Of a DNA stretch of 64,000 nucleotides, positions 15,861 to 25,234 are shown piece by piece. The translations under genes were made by a program, and so were the position numbers. The stretch is from Akkermansia sp. (lineage in GTDB: Bacteria; Verrucomicrobiota; Verrucomicrobiia; Verrucomicrobiales; Akkermansiaceae), in assembly GCA_017472085.1 (NCBI GenBank), contig JAFUQZ010000020.1:1-64000 (forward strand), given 5' to 3'. The notes under the pieces are model-generated. The model saw only the letters and a program-made list of their open reading frames with translations, was not told where the DNA came from and did not search any database. Position 1 is the stretch's first letter. Each line of letters begins with the position of its first letter.

Positions 15861-16826
15861 ATGACAGACGAACAAAACATCCCCACCGCCCCGGAGGCCG
15901 CACCTGCGGACACCGCACCTGATACTGCCGCCGCCGTTACTGCAAATGAGCAGTCCTCCCCCGCCCAGGCAGCGGAGGAAGCAAAAACACCCGCCGACGA
16001 AGGCAAGGAGGATAAGAAAAAAAACAAAGGCATCGGGTTCTGGGGCTGCATGCTGGATTTATTTCTCATACTACTGCTGACAGGCGCGCTGGGCGGAGGC
16101 GGCTGGTACGTCTACCAGGAGATGGAGCGCTATCGGGTTCCCAGCCAGATGGAGCTGGCAATGGAGGAAAACGTGGAGTTGAGCAAGGAGCGGGATGCGC
16201 TGCGCGACGCCGCATTCCATGCTGATGAACAGCTTCACATGCGCCAGCGCCTCGCCGGGCTCGATGAGCAGCTGGCAGACCTCAAGCGCCGTATCAGCGA
16301 CAAACAAACGGCCGTTGCTCGTGAACACGAACGTGTCATTGCCCTTCAGAATGAGATTCTCAAGGATGATAACACCCTGCGAAATGTGGCACGCGGGTTA
16401 CTCCCCGGAATGGCCATCGGCGATGCCGCCAGCACGCGGGGCAAAGTGTACCGCAACGCTGTCATCCACCGGCTTCAGGGCAACCGCATCACGCTCCGCT
16501 ATCCGGAGGGACAGGCCAGCTTCCCTGTGCGAGAGCTCGTGAAAGACTCCCTGCCGGATATTGCCCGCTACGCCTTCGGGCTCGATGACCTGGTGGATAC
16601 ATCTGATTTTGAAATAGTGAAAGGACAACCCGCGCCGAAGAAACGCAAAGGAAAGCTCATCTCCCCCAAAAATCAGATTAAATCGCAGGGGGTGAAGGAC
16701 TACGAGCCTGCTCCCGGCGCACCCACGGTTGATACAAACTCTGCACCCACCAGCACCATCACAGCGGATGATGAGGCTCCTGCCCCGGCTGAGGAAGAAT
16801 GGGACATGCCGGGTGGGGAAGAATAA
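15861..16826 (+). CDS. membrane-anchored coiled-coil protein
   Basis: About 322 residues. An acidic Ala/Pro/Glu-rich N-terminal segment (1-50) is followed by one transmembrane helix (about 60-82), a coiled coil (about 90-165) and a domain of about 80 residues with beta-like pattern. The C-terminus is again disordered and Pro/Ala-rich. The layout suggests a bitopic inner-membrane protein with a periplasmic coiled coil. It forms an operon with the coiled-coil lipoprotein upstream. I recognise no family. Confidence 0.7.
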   Translation: MTDEQNIPTAPEAAPADTAPDTAAAVTANEQSSPAQAAEEAKTPADEGKEDKKKNKGIGFWGCMLDLFLILLLTGALGGGGWYVYQEMERYRVPSQMELAMEENVELSKERDALRDAAFHADEQLHMRQRLAGLDEQLADLKRRISDKQTAVAREHERVIALQNEILKDDNTLRNVARGLLPGMAIGDAASTRGKVYRNAVIHRLQGNRITLRYPEGQASFPVRELVKDSLPDIARYAFGLDDLVDTSDFEIVKGQPAPKKRKGKLISPKNQIKSQGVKDYEPAPGAPTVDTNSAPTSTITADDEAPAPAEEEWDMPGGEE

Positions 16827-16851
16827 CCGCCATCGCTACTTTCTCCGATTC

Positions 16852-16892
16852 AAGCGGGACTGCCATTCCATGGCGCAGTCCCGCTTCTTGTT
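16852..16892 (+). terminator. Rho-independent terminator
   Basis: AAGCGGGACTGC (16852-16863) pairs perfectly with GCAGTCCCGCTT (16875-16886), with further pairing inside the loop, followed by a T-rich tail. It separates the envelope operon from valS. Confidence 0.85.
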
Positions 16893-16896
16893 TGGC

Positions 16897-16942
16897 ATGC
16901 AAGGGAATTTCGCTTGCATTGACAAGCGCTTTACGTTAGGAT
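16897..16942 (+). promoter_or_regulatory. valS promoter with palindrome over the -35 box
   Basis: The palindrome ATGCAAG...CTTGCAT (16897-16919) overlaps the likely -35 TTGCAT (16914-16919). A 17-bp spacer and TAGGAT (16937-16942) follow, with 9 nt to the ATG. TTGACA (16919-16924) overlaps the same site as an alternative. The trxB promoter has the same arrangement. Confidence 0.5.
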
Positions 16943-16951
16943 AGGCGGGTC

Positions 16952-19624
16952 ATGACAGAATTGCCCAAGGCATACGAACCCGGTTTCGTTGAAGAGAAAT
17001 GGCAGACACGCTGGTTGTCTGAGGGATGTTTCCACGCAGATCCGAACACGGATAAGCCTGCGTTCAGCATTGTCATTCCTCCACCCAACGTCACGGGTGT
17101 ACTGCACATGGGACACGTTCTCAACAACACGATTCAGGATATCCTGGTTCGTCGCGCCCGCCTGGAGGGCAAGGAAGTTCTCTGGCTGCCCGGTACTGAC
17201 CACGCCGGCATTGCCACTCAGGCCCGCGTGGAAAAGGAACTGGCCAAGGAAACGCCGCCCCGCACCCGCTACGACGTGGGTCGCGAAGCCTTTGTGGATA
17301 TGGTGTGGCAATGGAAAGACAAGCACGGCGGCATCATCATCAACCAGCTCAAGCGCCTGGGCTGCTCCTGCGACTGGGAGCGCGAGCGTTTCACCATGGA
17401 CGACGTGTACGCCCCGGAGGTTGCCCGTGTGTTCACGGAGCTGTTCAAGGAGGGGCTCATCTACCGCGGGCGCCGCATGGTCAACTGGGATCCCGTGCTG
17501 CGCACGGCCCTCTCTGATGAAGAGGTTATCATGACCCCCACGCACAGCAAGCTCTACACCGTGCGTTACAAGCTTTCCGACGGCAGCGGTCAGCTGCTTG
17601 TCTCCACCACCCGTCCGGAAACCATCATGGCAGACGTTGCCGTGGCGGTCAACCCGAATGACCCCCGATTTGCCCACCTCATCGGTAAGACCGTAGTGCG
17701 CCCCCTCTGCGAGGCGGACATCCCCATCATTGCGGATGAGCACGTGGAAATCGGCTTCGGTACAGGCGCGCTCAAGATTACCCCTGCCCATGACCGCGTG
17801 GACTTTGAGGTCGGCACCAAGCATCGGCTGGAAATCATCGACATCCTCACGCCGGATGCCCGTATCAACTGCCCCGGCTGTCCGGAACTGCATGGACTGG
17901 ATCGCTTCGTGGCGCGAGACAAGTCCATCGAGCTGCTGGAGGCCAAGGGGCTGCTGGAGAAAGTAGAGGATTATGACAACAACGTGGGCATGAGCGAGCG
18001 CTCCCACGTCCCCATCGAACCCCGTCTGAGCATGCAGTGGTTCCTGAAATACCCCTGCGTGAAAGAGGCCGCAGAGGCCGTTGCCAACGGCGATATCGTC
18101 TTCCGCCCCGCCCACTGGGCCAAGACCTATGCCCACTGGCTGGAGGGCATTCAGGACTGGTGCATTTCCCGCCAGCTCTGGTGGGGGCATCGCATCCCGG
18201 TCTGGTATCGCAAGGATAAGGCAGAGGAGCTGCAGAACGCGCTCAAGCTGGATGAGGCAGATGCCGAAGCCGGTGATATCTATGTGGGGGTAAACCCGCC
18301 GACAGACCCGGAAAACTGGGTACAGGACGAGGATGCGCTGGACACCTGGTTCAGCAGCTGGCTGTGGCCGTTCTCCACCATGGATGATGCCTGCCGCAAC
18401 ACGTTCTACCCCACCAGCGATTTGGTGACAGGGCCAGACATCATCTTCTTCTGGGTAGCCCGCATGATTATGGCCGGCTACCGTTTCACGGGGCAGAAGC
18501 CGTTCAACAACGTGTTCTTCACCTCCATCGTGCGCGACCTCAAGGGCCGCAAGATGAGCAAGAGCCTCGGCAACAGCCCCGACCCGCTCGACCTCATTGC
18601 CAAATACGGAGCGGACGGACTCCGGTTCGGGCTCATGCGCATCGCCCCCACGGGTACGGACGTGAAGTTCGATGAAAAACAAATCGAAGAAGGCAAGAAC
18701 TTTGCCAACAAGATTTACAATGCCGCGCGCTTCCGCATGATGCAGGGAGAAGCCGGCACGGCCCCGGCACCGAAGTTCTCTGCCGTCCACATCGACATCC
18801 TGGCCAAGCTCAAAGAGCTGCACACCGCCGTGGCAGATGCCCTCAGCAAATACGAATTCAACAGCTACACCCAGGTGCTTTACTCATTCTTCTGGAACGA
18901 GTACTGTTCCCTGTTCCTGGAAGCGGTGAAGAACGATTTGCGCGATGGTGACCCCGCCTTCCGCAACGCCACCCTCTACACCATGGACACGGTGCTGCGC
19001 CACTACCTCGCTCTGCTGGCCCCCATCATGCCGCATATTGCCGAGGAACTGTGGCAGAGTCTGGGCTTTGCCTCCCGAAACGAGGGCAAGCCGCTCATGA
19101 GTACCCCCCTTCCCTCCGCTGACAGCCTGCTGGCCGGCATGGACGATACAGAGATTTCCAAAGCCAGAGCCCTCGCAACGGCTCTCTACGAAACCGCCAA
19201 CCGCGCCCGCAACCTCAAAGCAGAGTATAACCTTGCCACCAACAAGAATGTGCGTTTCGTCCTGAAGCCCACCCTGCCGGTAAATGCAGATTTGGTGGCC
19301 CGTCTGGCGCTGCTGGCGGGAGCAAAGGATGCAGCCGTCACCCCGGATTATGTGCCCTCCAAGGGGACACCCACCGCGCTGACTCCCTTTGGTGAGCTCT
19401 TCCTGCCTCTGGAAGGCCTGGTTGATGTGGAAGCAGAGCGCTCCCGCATCAGCAAGGAACTGGAGAAAATTAACAAGGAAATCACCAAGAGCAACGCCAA
19501 ATTGAGCAATGCTTCCTTTGTGGATCGCGCCCCCGCCGCCGTCGTTGACCAGGAACGCGCCCGTCTCGCTGAATGGGAAACGAAAAAGGCCCAACTGGAG
19601 ACCATGCTTCTGGCTCTTTCCTGA
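16952..19624 (+). CDS. valS: valyl-tRNA synthetase
   Basis: An 890-residue class I synthetase that charges tRNA-Val. It has HMGH (in GVLHMGHVLNN, near 50), the editing domain in CP1 (about 200-340), KMSKS (in GRKMSKSLGNSPDP, near 530), the anticodon domain and the C-terminal coiled-coil arm (about 820-890). Length is normal for ValRS. A terminator precedes it, so it is transcribed from its own promoter. Confidence 0.97.
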   Translation: MTELPKAYEPGFVEEKWQTRWLSEGCFHADPNTDKPAFSIVIPPPNVTGVLHMGHVLNNTIQDILVRRARLEGKEVLWLPGTDHAGIATQARVEKELAKETPPRTRYDVGREAFVDMVWQWKDKHGGIIINQLKRLGCSCDWERERFTMDDVYAPEVARVFTELFKEGLIYRGRRMVNWDPVLRTALSDEEVIMTPTHSKLYTVRYKLSDGSGQLLVSTTRPETIMADVAVAVNPNDPRFAHLIGKTVVRPLCEADIPIIADEHVEIGFGTGALKITPAHDRVDFEVGTKHRLEIIDILTPDARINCPGCPELHGLDRFVARDKSIELLEAKGLLEKVEDYDNNVGMSERSHVPIEPRLSMQWFLKYPCVKEAAEAVANGDIVFRPAHWAKTYAHWLEGIQDWCISRQLWWGHRIPVWYRKDKAEELQNALKLDEADAEAGDIYVGVNPPTDPENWVQDEDALDTWFSSWLWPFSTMDDACRNTFYPTSDLVTGPDIIFFWVARMIMAGYRFTGQKPFNNVFFTSIVRDLKGRKMSKSLGNSPDPLDLIAKYGADGLRFGLMRIAPTGTDVKFDEKQIEEGKNFANKIYNAARFRMMQGEAGTAPAPKFSAVHIDILAKLKELHTAVADALSKYEFNSYTQVLYSFFWNEYCSLFLEAVKNDLRDGDPAFRNATLYTMDTVLRHYLALLAPIMPHIAEELWQSLGFASRNEGKPLMSTPLPSADSLLAGMDDTEISKARALATALYETANRARNLKAEYNLATNKNVRFVLKPTLPVNADLVARLALLAGAKDAAVTPDYVPSKGTPTALTPFGELFLPLEGLVDVEAERSRISKELEKINKEITKSNAKLSNASFVDRAPAAVVDQERARLAEWETKKAQLETMLLALS

Positions 19625-19660
19625 TACCGGACCATAGTAAACTTCTCTCCGACATTATAT

Positions 19661-20458
19661 ATGGACTCTCCATTCTTTCCCACTCTTCCCCAGGAAGTCC
19701 GGCGTCAGCTGGAACTCTGCGGCATTTCCTCGGATGCTCAGCTGGCAGCCGCTAACCCTGCCACTCTCCGGCAGGAGCTGCAAGCGGCCGGGGAGCTCTT
19801 CCCGGAAGAAAACATCCGCCTGAAGGAAGCTGAACTTGAATCGCTCATTCTGAAGGCAAGAGAAGTACACGGCCTGCCGGAAATCCTCCAAGAGGCACGG
19901 TATCCCGAAAAACACCAACCGGAGTTTCGGCTTCAGGAAGAAGAAACCGAAGAATTCTCAGAGGAACAGGACGAAGCTCAACTGGCGGCTGAAAGAGAAG
20001 CCTTTCTCGGACAGCTCAAACCCTCAAGCAAGCAGAAGGGAATCAGAAAGCCCATCACCTGCGGGCATCCGTTTATTTTGCTCTTCGGGGCTTTCGCCAC
20101 AATACTTGTTCCGTTCTTTGTTCTGGGACTGATAGGCCTGCCCTATATTCTCCTGCTTACAGACTACCGGCCATTCGGGGACGATAATGTTGTGTATTCT
20201 CTGCTTGTTTTCCTGCTCATCGTGCCCTATCTCATCCTGGTTCGTATGGTTCACTGTTCCGTGTGCCACATGCATACTTTCACGTTCCGTAATTATCCGC
20301 ACCACAGCAAGGCGCATCGACTGCCTCTGCTGGGCGTGCCTATATCTACTGCTCTGAGAATCATTTTCTTCCTCCGCTACACCTGTCCCGCCTGCGGTAC
20401 GGAACAGAAATTGTTCGGGAAACGCAGCAGTCACCGACACTCTCACCGCAACAGATAA
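19661..20458 (+). CDS. membrane protein with N-terminal helical domain and CxxC pairs
   Basis: 265 residues. The N-terminal part (about 1-60) resembles a helix-hairpin-helix-like fold and is followed by an acidic linker (about 85-120). Two transmembrane helices lie at about 142-165 and 180-198. The C-terminal part carries CSVCH and CPACG cysteine pairs, a possible zinc site, and ends in a His/Arg-rich tail. I recognise no defined family. It is followed 8 nt later by a small secreted protein. Confidence 0.7.
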   Translation: MDSPFFPTLPQEVRRQLELCGISSDAQLAAANPATLRQELQAAGELFPEENIRLKEAELESLILKAREVHGLPEILQEARYPEKHQPEFRLQEEETEEFSEEQDEAQLAAEREAFLGQLKPSSKQKGIRKPITCGHPFILLFGAFATILVPFFVLGLIGLPYILLLTDYRPFGDDNVVYSLLVFLLIVPYLILVRMVHCSVCHMHTFTFRNYPHHSKAHRLPLLGVPISTALRIIFFLRYTCPACGTEQKLFGKRSSHRHSHRNR

Positions 20459-20466
20459 AGCAGCGC

Positions 20467-20850
20467 ATGAAGGCTCTGTTCATCTTTCCGATTGTCGCAG
20501 TTGCAGCCATCCGGGCGGTGGGTGCTGAAACGCCTGCTTCCCATCAGGACATGGCTGAGGCGTTGCTGGATTTCCTCTCCCGCACCGAGCTCTGCCTGCG
20601 CTCCTGCACGGATGAGGCATCTGTCAACGCCGCTCTCCCACAGCTGCGGCAACTGGCTACAGAGGCAGACAAATTAGCCGCCGCGCAGACTGCACTTCCT
20701 GAACCGACCGTCCAGGATTTTATGTCCGTGCAGGATAAAATGGGGACTTTTGACAGTATTTGCAAAGCCATTCAGGCACACCTCGTCCGCCTCTCAGAAA
20801 GAGGACTTCTCAACAACGATTTCCGACAAATTCTGAAAATTTCCCTCTGA
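20467..20850 (+). CDS. small secreted helical protein, unknown function
   Basis: 127 residues with a signal peptide (cleavage likely after AVGA, about residue 20). The mature part is all-helical and has two cysteines close together (CLRSC) that may form a disulphide. It is probably co-transcribed with the membrane protein immediately upstream. No family recognised. Confidence 0.65.
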   Translation: MKALFIFPIVAVAAIRAVGAETPASHQDMAEALLDFLSRTELCLRSCTDEASVNAALPQLRQLATEADKLAAAQTALPEPTVQDFMSVQDKMGTFDSICKAIQAHLVRLSERGLLNNDFRQILKISL

Positions 20851-21063
20851 GCGGCCACTTTACTGCCCCCACTATCACAAGTGAAATAAACTTTTTTTAT
20901 TTTAAACAAACACAACATATTGTACCCTCCTCATCAAAACGGGGCCATATCATCGAAGCGTTTCGAAAAGGCAGGGGGACAGGAAAACCGGGCAGCAATT
21001 TTGTGCTTGCAAAATGTCAGCAAAACCGTAATATCGAGACGAACGAAACAACTTACTACGACG

Positions 21064-21522
21064 ATGAGCAACCACTCCTCCCGACTGACAAGTGACGAAG
21101 TTCAGAATCTGGCCGACTTTGTGCTTTTCTCCCAGCGCAGCTGCATCCTGAAGCTCTCTCCGGTGCTGACAAAGGGAAAAGTTTCCTATCCGCAGTTTTT
21201 CCTGCTGGCCTATCTGGCAGAGGAAGAATGCCTGTCCATGAGCAATATCGCCAAGATGATGGGGCACTCTACTGCTGCCGCCACCGGCATGGTGGATAAG
21301 CTGCAGGACTTAGGACATCTGAAGCGATACACCGCTGCTGCGGATCGCCGTAAGATTATGGTGCGTATCACCGACCAGGGCCGTGAGCTTGTGCAGGAAA
21401 TGCGCAACAACATAGCCCAGAATCTTGCCAGCATCATGGCTCGGGAAACGGCAGATGAGCAGCTGAATCAGGCCAACCGCGTCATTTCCCGCCGTAACAT
21501 CCACAAATCATCACTGGCATAA
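21064..21522 (+). CDS. MarR-family transcriptional regulator
   Basis: About 152 residues with a winged helix-turn-helix (MSNIAKMMGHSTAAATGMVD, about 58-77) and the typical DRRKIMVRITDQG wing. These dimeric regulators usually respond to small ligands. I chose the ATG at 21064; the upstream open frame is not MarR-like. The region 20851-21063 contains a possible promoter (TTGCAA, 16 bp, TAATAT ending near 21036) and nothing else I can support. Confidence 0.88.
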   Translation: MSNHSSRLTSDEVQNLADFVLFSQRSCILKLSPVLTKGKVSYPQFFLLAYLAEEECLSMSNIAKMMGHSTAAATGMVDKLQDLGHLKRYTAAADRRKIMVRITDQGRELVQEMRNNIAQNLASIMARETADEQLNQANRVISRRNIHKSSLA

Positions 21523-21533
21523 GCCCTTTTTTC

Positions 21534-22217
21534 ATGAACAATTATTCCCCGGAATATCTCGAACGCCTTAACGCTTTCCCGGAAAACATCGCCCTCTTTA
21601 TCGGGCGAGTTCCGGGTGTTGCAACCAGTACCGACCGTCAATCCGTCATTCGCGACCTCACGCCCACGCACCACGCCGCGCTGGAAGCCGCAGGCATTGA
21701 GCCGAAGATGCTGCGCCGTGCCCAACAGATTCATGGCAATAAGGTGGCGCTGGTGGGAGATATCGGTTGCTCCTATCCCGTTGAGGGAGTTGATGGTCTC
21801 ATCTGTGGAGGCAAGGCCGACTGCGTGCTGGGTATTTACGTGGCTGACTGCGCCGCCGTGTGGATTTATGACCCCTGCACGGGGGCCCGAGGTCTGGTGC
21901 ATTCCGGCAAAATCGGAACCGAGGGGAACATCGTGGGAGAAGCACTTCGCGCCATGCGCAAGATTCTGGGAGTCAATCCGGCCGACTGCCTTGCCGTTAT
22001 CTCTCCCTGCATCCGTCCTCCGCATTACGAGGTGGATATCCCCGCAAAAATCAAGGAACAGCTTGCCAACGCAGGACTGCACCATGAGAATATAATCGAC
22101 AGCGGACTGGACACCGCCACCGATACGGAAGCGTTCTATTCCTATCGCATCGAAAAAGGCAACACCGGTCGCATGCTCGCCCTCTTCGGTCGCAACCCGG
22201 CAGTTCCGCATAGTTGA
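21534..22217 (+). CDS. pgeF: purine nucleoside phosphorylase / polyphenol-oxidase-like (YfiH/PgeF)
   Basis: 227 residues. Family motifs are QIHGNKV (zinc His), VADCAAVWIYD (zinc Cys) and VHSGKIGTEG, where most members have AHAGWRG. The family acts on adenosine and inosine and was formerly annotated as laccase. The Ala-to-Ser and Trp-to-Lys differences in the last motif could alter specificity. It lies 11 nt after marR and 16 nt before the 5-FCL gene, so an operon is likely. Confidence 0.85.
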   Translation: MNNYSPEYLERLNAFPENIALFIGRVPGVATSTDRQSVIRDLTPTHHAALEAAGIEPKMLRRAQQIHGNKVALVGDIGCSYPVEGVDGLICGGKADCVLGIYVADCAAVWIYDPCTGARGLVHSGKIGTEGNIVGEALRAMRKILGVNPADCLAVISPCIRPPHYEVDIPAKIKEQLANAGLHHENIIDSGLDTATDTEAFYSYRIEKGNTGRMLALFGRNPAVPHS

Positions 22218-22233
22218 ACCTATCCCCATTTTC

Positions 22234-22785
22234 TTGCAACAGCACAAAACAGAGCTGCGCCGTCGCATCATTCATCGTCTGCAACAAGCGGCGGCCGCAG
22301 ACCCGACAGGGCGGCGTTCTGCCGCCCTGCGTGCTTTACTCGCACCCCTGATCTCCGCGAAGAAACCGCTCAACATCGCCATCTACGCCCCTCTACCCCA
22401 CGAGGTTAACCTGATGCCGCTGCTGCGCGATTATCCTCAGCACCACTTTGTTTTTCCCCGCTGCGGAAAAGCGCACAGCATGAGCTTTCACCTCGTCACA
22501 GCCCCGGAGGTAGAGTTGCAACCCGGGGCCATGGGAATCCCCGCTCCTCAGCCGGGACTCCCCGTCATCCCCCCGGAACAGCTCGACATCGTGATAGTCC
22601 CCGGGGTGGGGTTCTCCCTCACGGGAAAAAGACTAGGCTACGGCGGAGGCTATTATGACCGCTACCTGCCGAGGTGTACCCGTGCTCAGGTGCTCGCGCT
22701 TGCTTTTCCCGAACAAATAGAGGACACTCTACCCACGGATGAACATGATTTTCCCATTCCCTCTGTCCTGACTAACGGCTTTTGA
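22234..22785 (+). CDS. 5-formyltetrahydrofolate cyclo-ligase
   Basis: 183 residues. GYGGGYYDRYLP near residue 137 is the signature of the ATP-dependent 5-FCL family, and an N-terminal basic helix (KTELRRRIIHR) fits the nucleotide site. It converts 5-formyl-THF to 5,10-methenyl-THF. There is no upstream ATG in frame, so the start is TTG at 22234, 16 nt after the previous stop. Confidence 0.9.
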   Translation: MQQHKTELRRRIIHRLQQAAAADPTGRRSAALRALLAPLISAKKPLNIAIYAPLPHEVNLMPLLRDYPQHHFVFPRCGKAHSMSFHLVTAPEVELQPGAMGIPAPQPGLPVIPPEQLDIVIVPGVGFSLTGKRLGYGGGYYDRYLPRCTRAQVLALAFPEQIEDTLPTDEHDFPIPSVLTNGF

Positions 22786-22787
22786 GC

Positions 22788-22816
22788 TGGACAGAACGCT
22801 TCCGTGGCATTATAAT
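22788..22816 (+). promoter_or_regulatory. cmk promoter
   Basis: TGGACA (22788-22793), a 17-bp spacer and a consensus TATAAT (22811-22816), with 11 nt to the ATG at 22828. This gives a leader of only about 4 nt. Confidence 0.75.
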
Positions 22817-22827
22817 GGCCGAAAGAT

Positions 22828-23466
22828 ATGAATCCTCCCGCCATAGCCATCGACGGACCGGCCGCCTCCGGTAAATCAACAGTTGCCAAACGCATTGCGC
22901 AGGAACTCGGATACACGTTCATCGGAACCGGTGCCATGTATCGTGCCGTCACCTGGTATATTCTTCAGCAAGGTATCGATCCGAAGGACACCCCAGCCGT
23001 GATAGCAGCTCTTCCCGGCATTCCTCTCTCTTTCGGCAAGGACGGAGCATTCTCCACTGTGGTATATGAGGGCAGAATCCTCAATTCCGAGCTGACAGAA
23101 AAGAGCACCAACGACAACGTCTCCGTCGTGGCAGCCATCCCGGAGGTTCGGGCTCTGCTGGTGGAAAAACAGCGCGAGTATAATACCCGCGAAGCCGTAG
23201 TCATGGAGGGACGCGACATCGGCACCGTGGTATTCCCCGATTCCCGTTTCAAATACTTTGTCACCGCTTCCGAGGAAGTGCGTGCCGCCCGCCGGGCGGC
23301 AGAAGGCATCACCGATTCCATTGCTGAACGAGACAAAAAAGATTCCCAGCGTGCCTGCGCACCACTGGTTCAGGCAGCAGATGCCATGCTGGTGGATACC
23401 TCTGATATGACCATCGATGAAGTGGTACATTTCATTGTAACGGATATCCGCAGCAAACTCTCCTGA
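22828..23466 (+). CDS. cmk: cytidylate kinase
   Basis: 212 residues. Walker A GPAASGKST is at 10-18, GTGAMYRA is the CMP-binding segment and GRDIGTVVFPD is conserved. It phosphorylates CMP and dCMP. It is followed 24 nt later by plsC, the order seen in many bacteria. Confidence 0.95.
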   Translation: MNPPAIAIDGPAASGKSTVAKRIAQELGYTFIGTGAMYRAVTWYILQQGIDPKDTPAVIAALPGIPLSFGKDGAFSTVVYEGRILNSELTEKSTNDNVSVVAAIPEVRALLVEKQREYNTREAVVMEGRDIGTVVFPDSRFKYFVTASEEVRAARRAAEGITDSIAERDKKDSQRACAPLVQAADAMLVDTSDMTIDEVVHFIVTDIRSKLS

Positions 23467-23490
23467 GATTAACCCTCCTTGCCATTCGAC

Positions 23491-24132
23491 ATGCCTATTC
23501 CCTTTGACGAAGCCAACCCGATTTATCACATCACTCGTACGGTTGTTCGCAGTGCGCTCCATGCGTTCTTCCCTCTCAAGATTCTCAATCAGGAAAAGCT
23601 GATTGAGGAGGGGCCCTGTGTGGTGGTAGCCAACCATCAGAGCTTCCTTGACCCGCCTCTGGTCGGCACCCTCTACCGCAATCCGATTTATTTCCTGGCG
23701 CGAAAGACGCTTTTTGACCCGCCGTTCATGAAGCAGTTCATGCCGTTCACCCACTCCATTCCGGTGGACCAGGACAACCCGAACCCCTCCAGCATTCTCC
23801 AGGTCATTCGTACGGTGAGAAACGGCAACCGTCTGCTCATATTCCCGGAAGGCACTCGCTGCTCTGACAATCAGATACATGATGCCATGCCCGGTATCGG
23901 CCTGATTCTGAGCAAACTGGCCAATGTGCCCGTGCAACCCATCCGAATCGAAGGCGCGTATGATTGCCTGCCGATTCACAGCAACAAACTTCGCTTCCGT
24001 CCCATCACGCTCTCCGTGGGTGACCCCATTCAGTTCACCCCGGAAGAACTCAAGGCCAAAGGACGAGAGGCCCAGCTGGCACTCGGCAGAAAGGTCATGG
24101 ATGCCATCCGCACCCTGCCCATTCAAGCCTGA
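23491..24132 (+). CDS. plsC: 1-acyl-sn-glycerol-3-phosphate acyltransferase
   Basis: 213 residues. NHQSFLDPP gives the HX4D catalytic motif and FPEGTRC the substrate-binding motif of the PlsC family. It makes phosphatidic acid at the inner membrane. The frame begins at a TTG at 23479, but the ATG at 23491 (MPIPFDEANP) is the better start. The neighbours cmk and recF are on the same strand at close spacing. Confidence 0.92.
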   Translation: MPIPFDEANPIYHITRTVVRSALHAFFPLKILNQEKLIEEGPCVVVANHQSFLDPPLVGTLYRNPIYFLARKTLFDPPFMKQFMPFTHSIPVDQDNPNPSSILQVIRTVRNGNRLLIFPEGTRCSDNQIHDAMPGIGLILSKLANVPVQPIRIEGAYDCLPIHSNKLRFRPITLSVGDPIQFTPEELKAKGREAQLALGRKVMDAIRTLPIQA

Positions 24133-24162
24133 TATACAATTCATCGACAGGAGCATCAGCTC

Positions 24163-25221
24163 ATGCTCACCACCCTTCGCCTGAGCCATTTCCGCTGCTA
24201 CGGGAGCCTGAAATGGGATATCCCGGCGGAGGGTGCTGTGTTGTTGGGCAGCAATGCACAGGGAAAAACAAGCCTGCTGGAGGCGCTCTGTTTTGCACTC
24301 ACGCTGCATTCCCCTCGCTCTGCCCGCCTCGACCGCATGGTGCAGGAGGGCTTCCCCTCATTCGGCATTTCGCTGGATACCAATCGGGGAAACAGGCGCA
24401 TGGTGTGGGAAAACAGGAGGCTTTCCCTCCGGCTGAATGGAGCAGACTGCCGGGATTATACCGCCTATCTGAGCGATGCCTTGCCAGTCACCTGGCTGGG
24501 CAATGCTGATATGGCACTCGTACAGGGTGCAGCAGAGGAGCGGCGGCGCTTCCTGGATTTTCTGGGCACGCAATGGCATCCCGGCTATCGGGATGCCCTG
24601 CTGGCCTACCGCAAAGCCCTCAAGTCCCGCAACGCTCTGCTGCGCCATCCGCGCCGCAGCCACGCCGCCCTCCGCAGCTATGCCGGACTACTGGCGCACC
24701 ATGGGGAAGTTCTCGTGCAGCTGCGCACCATGCTGCTGGCACGCCTCACCCCCCACGTGGCGCACCACCACCACCTCATCGCCGGGGGCGAAGAATTGGT
24801 GGAGCTCTACTACGCCCCCTCCACTCAGTCCTCGCTGGCAGATTCCATTGAGCAGGCTCTGGAGGCCGATGAGCGAGCAGGATTCACCACCGTGGGGCCG
24901 CATCGCGACGATTTCGTGTTGCACATCGCGCAGCGCCCGGCGGCCGATTTTGCCTCTGAGGGACAGCAGCGCACCCTCGCAACAGCCCTTCAACTGGCCC
25001 AGGGCAGCCTGTTACATGAAGAGACGGGGCAAGCTCCCATCCTGCTGATAGACGATATTTTCGGCGAGCTGGATCCCACCCGCCGCCGCGCTCTGCTGGG
25101 AATTCTGCCGGAAGACTCTCAGGTGTTCATCACCACGACTCACCTGGACTGGCTGCGAGACACCCCCTGTCCCCTGCCCATCTGTCAGGTGGAAAACGGT
25201 AGAGCGAGATGGAATCATTAA
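24163..25221 (+). CDS. recF: DNA replication/repair protein RecF
   Basis: 352 residues. Walker A GSNAQGKTS is near residue 30, the signature region is FASEGQQRTLATALQLAQ and Walker B is ILLIDDIFGELD. It helps load RecA at single-strand gaps. It is on the short side for RecF but all ATPase motifs are present. It is not next to dnaN or gyrB here. Confidence 0.95.
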   Translation: MLTTLRLSHFRCYGSLKWDIPAEGAVLLGSNAQGKTSLLEALCFALTLHSPRSARLDRMVQEGFPSFGISLDTNRGNRRMVWENRRLSLRLNGADCRDYTAYLSDALPVTWLGNADMALVQGAAEERRRFLDFLGTQWHPGYRDALLAYRKALKSRNALLRHPRRSHAALRSYAGLLAHHGEVLVQLRTMLLARLTPHVAHHHHLIAGGEELVELYYAPSTQSSLADSIEQALEADERAGFTTVGPHRDDFVLHIAQRPAADFASEGQQRTLATALQLAQGSLLHEETGQAPILLIDDIFGELDPTRRRALLGILPEDSQVFITTTHLDWLRDTPCPLPICQVENGRARWNH

Positions 25222-25234
25222 CCTTTCCCGCCCC

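Noticed and set aside
16931-18823. A 630-residue minus-strand open frame opposite valS
   Set aside because: Shadow of valS, which has HMGH and KMSKS on the + strand.
22876-24309. A 477-residue minus-strand open frame across cmk and plsC
   Set aside because: Antisense shadow; the + strand genes have catalytic motifs and proper spacing.
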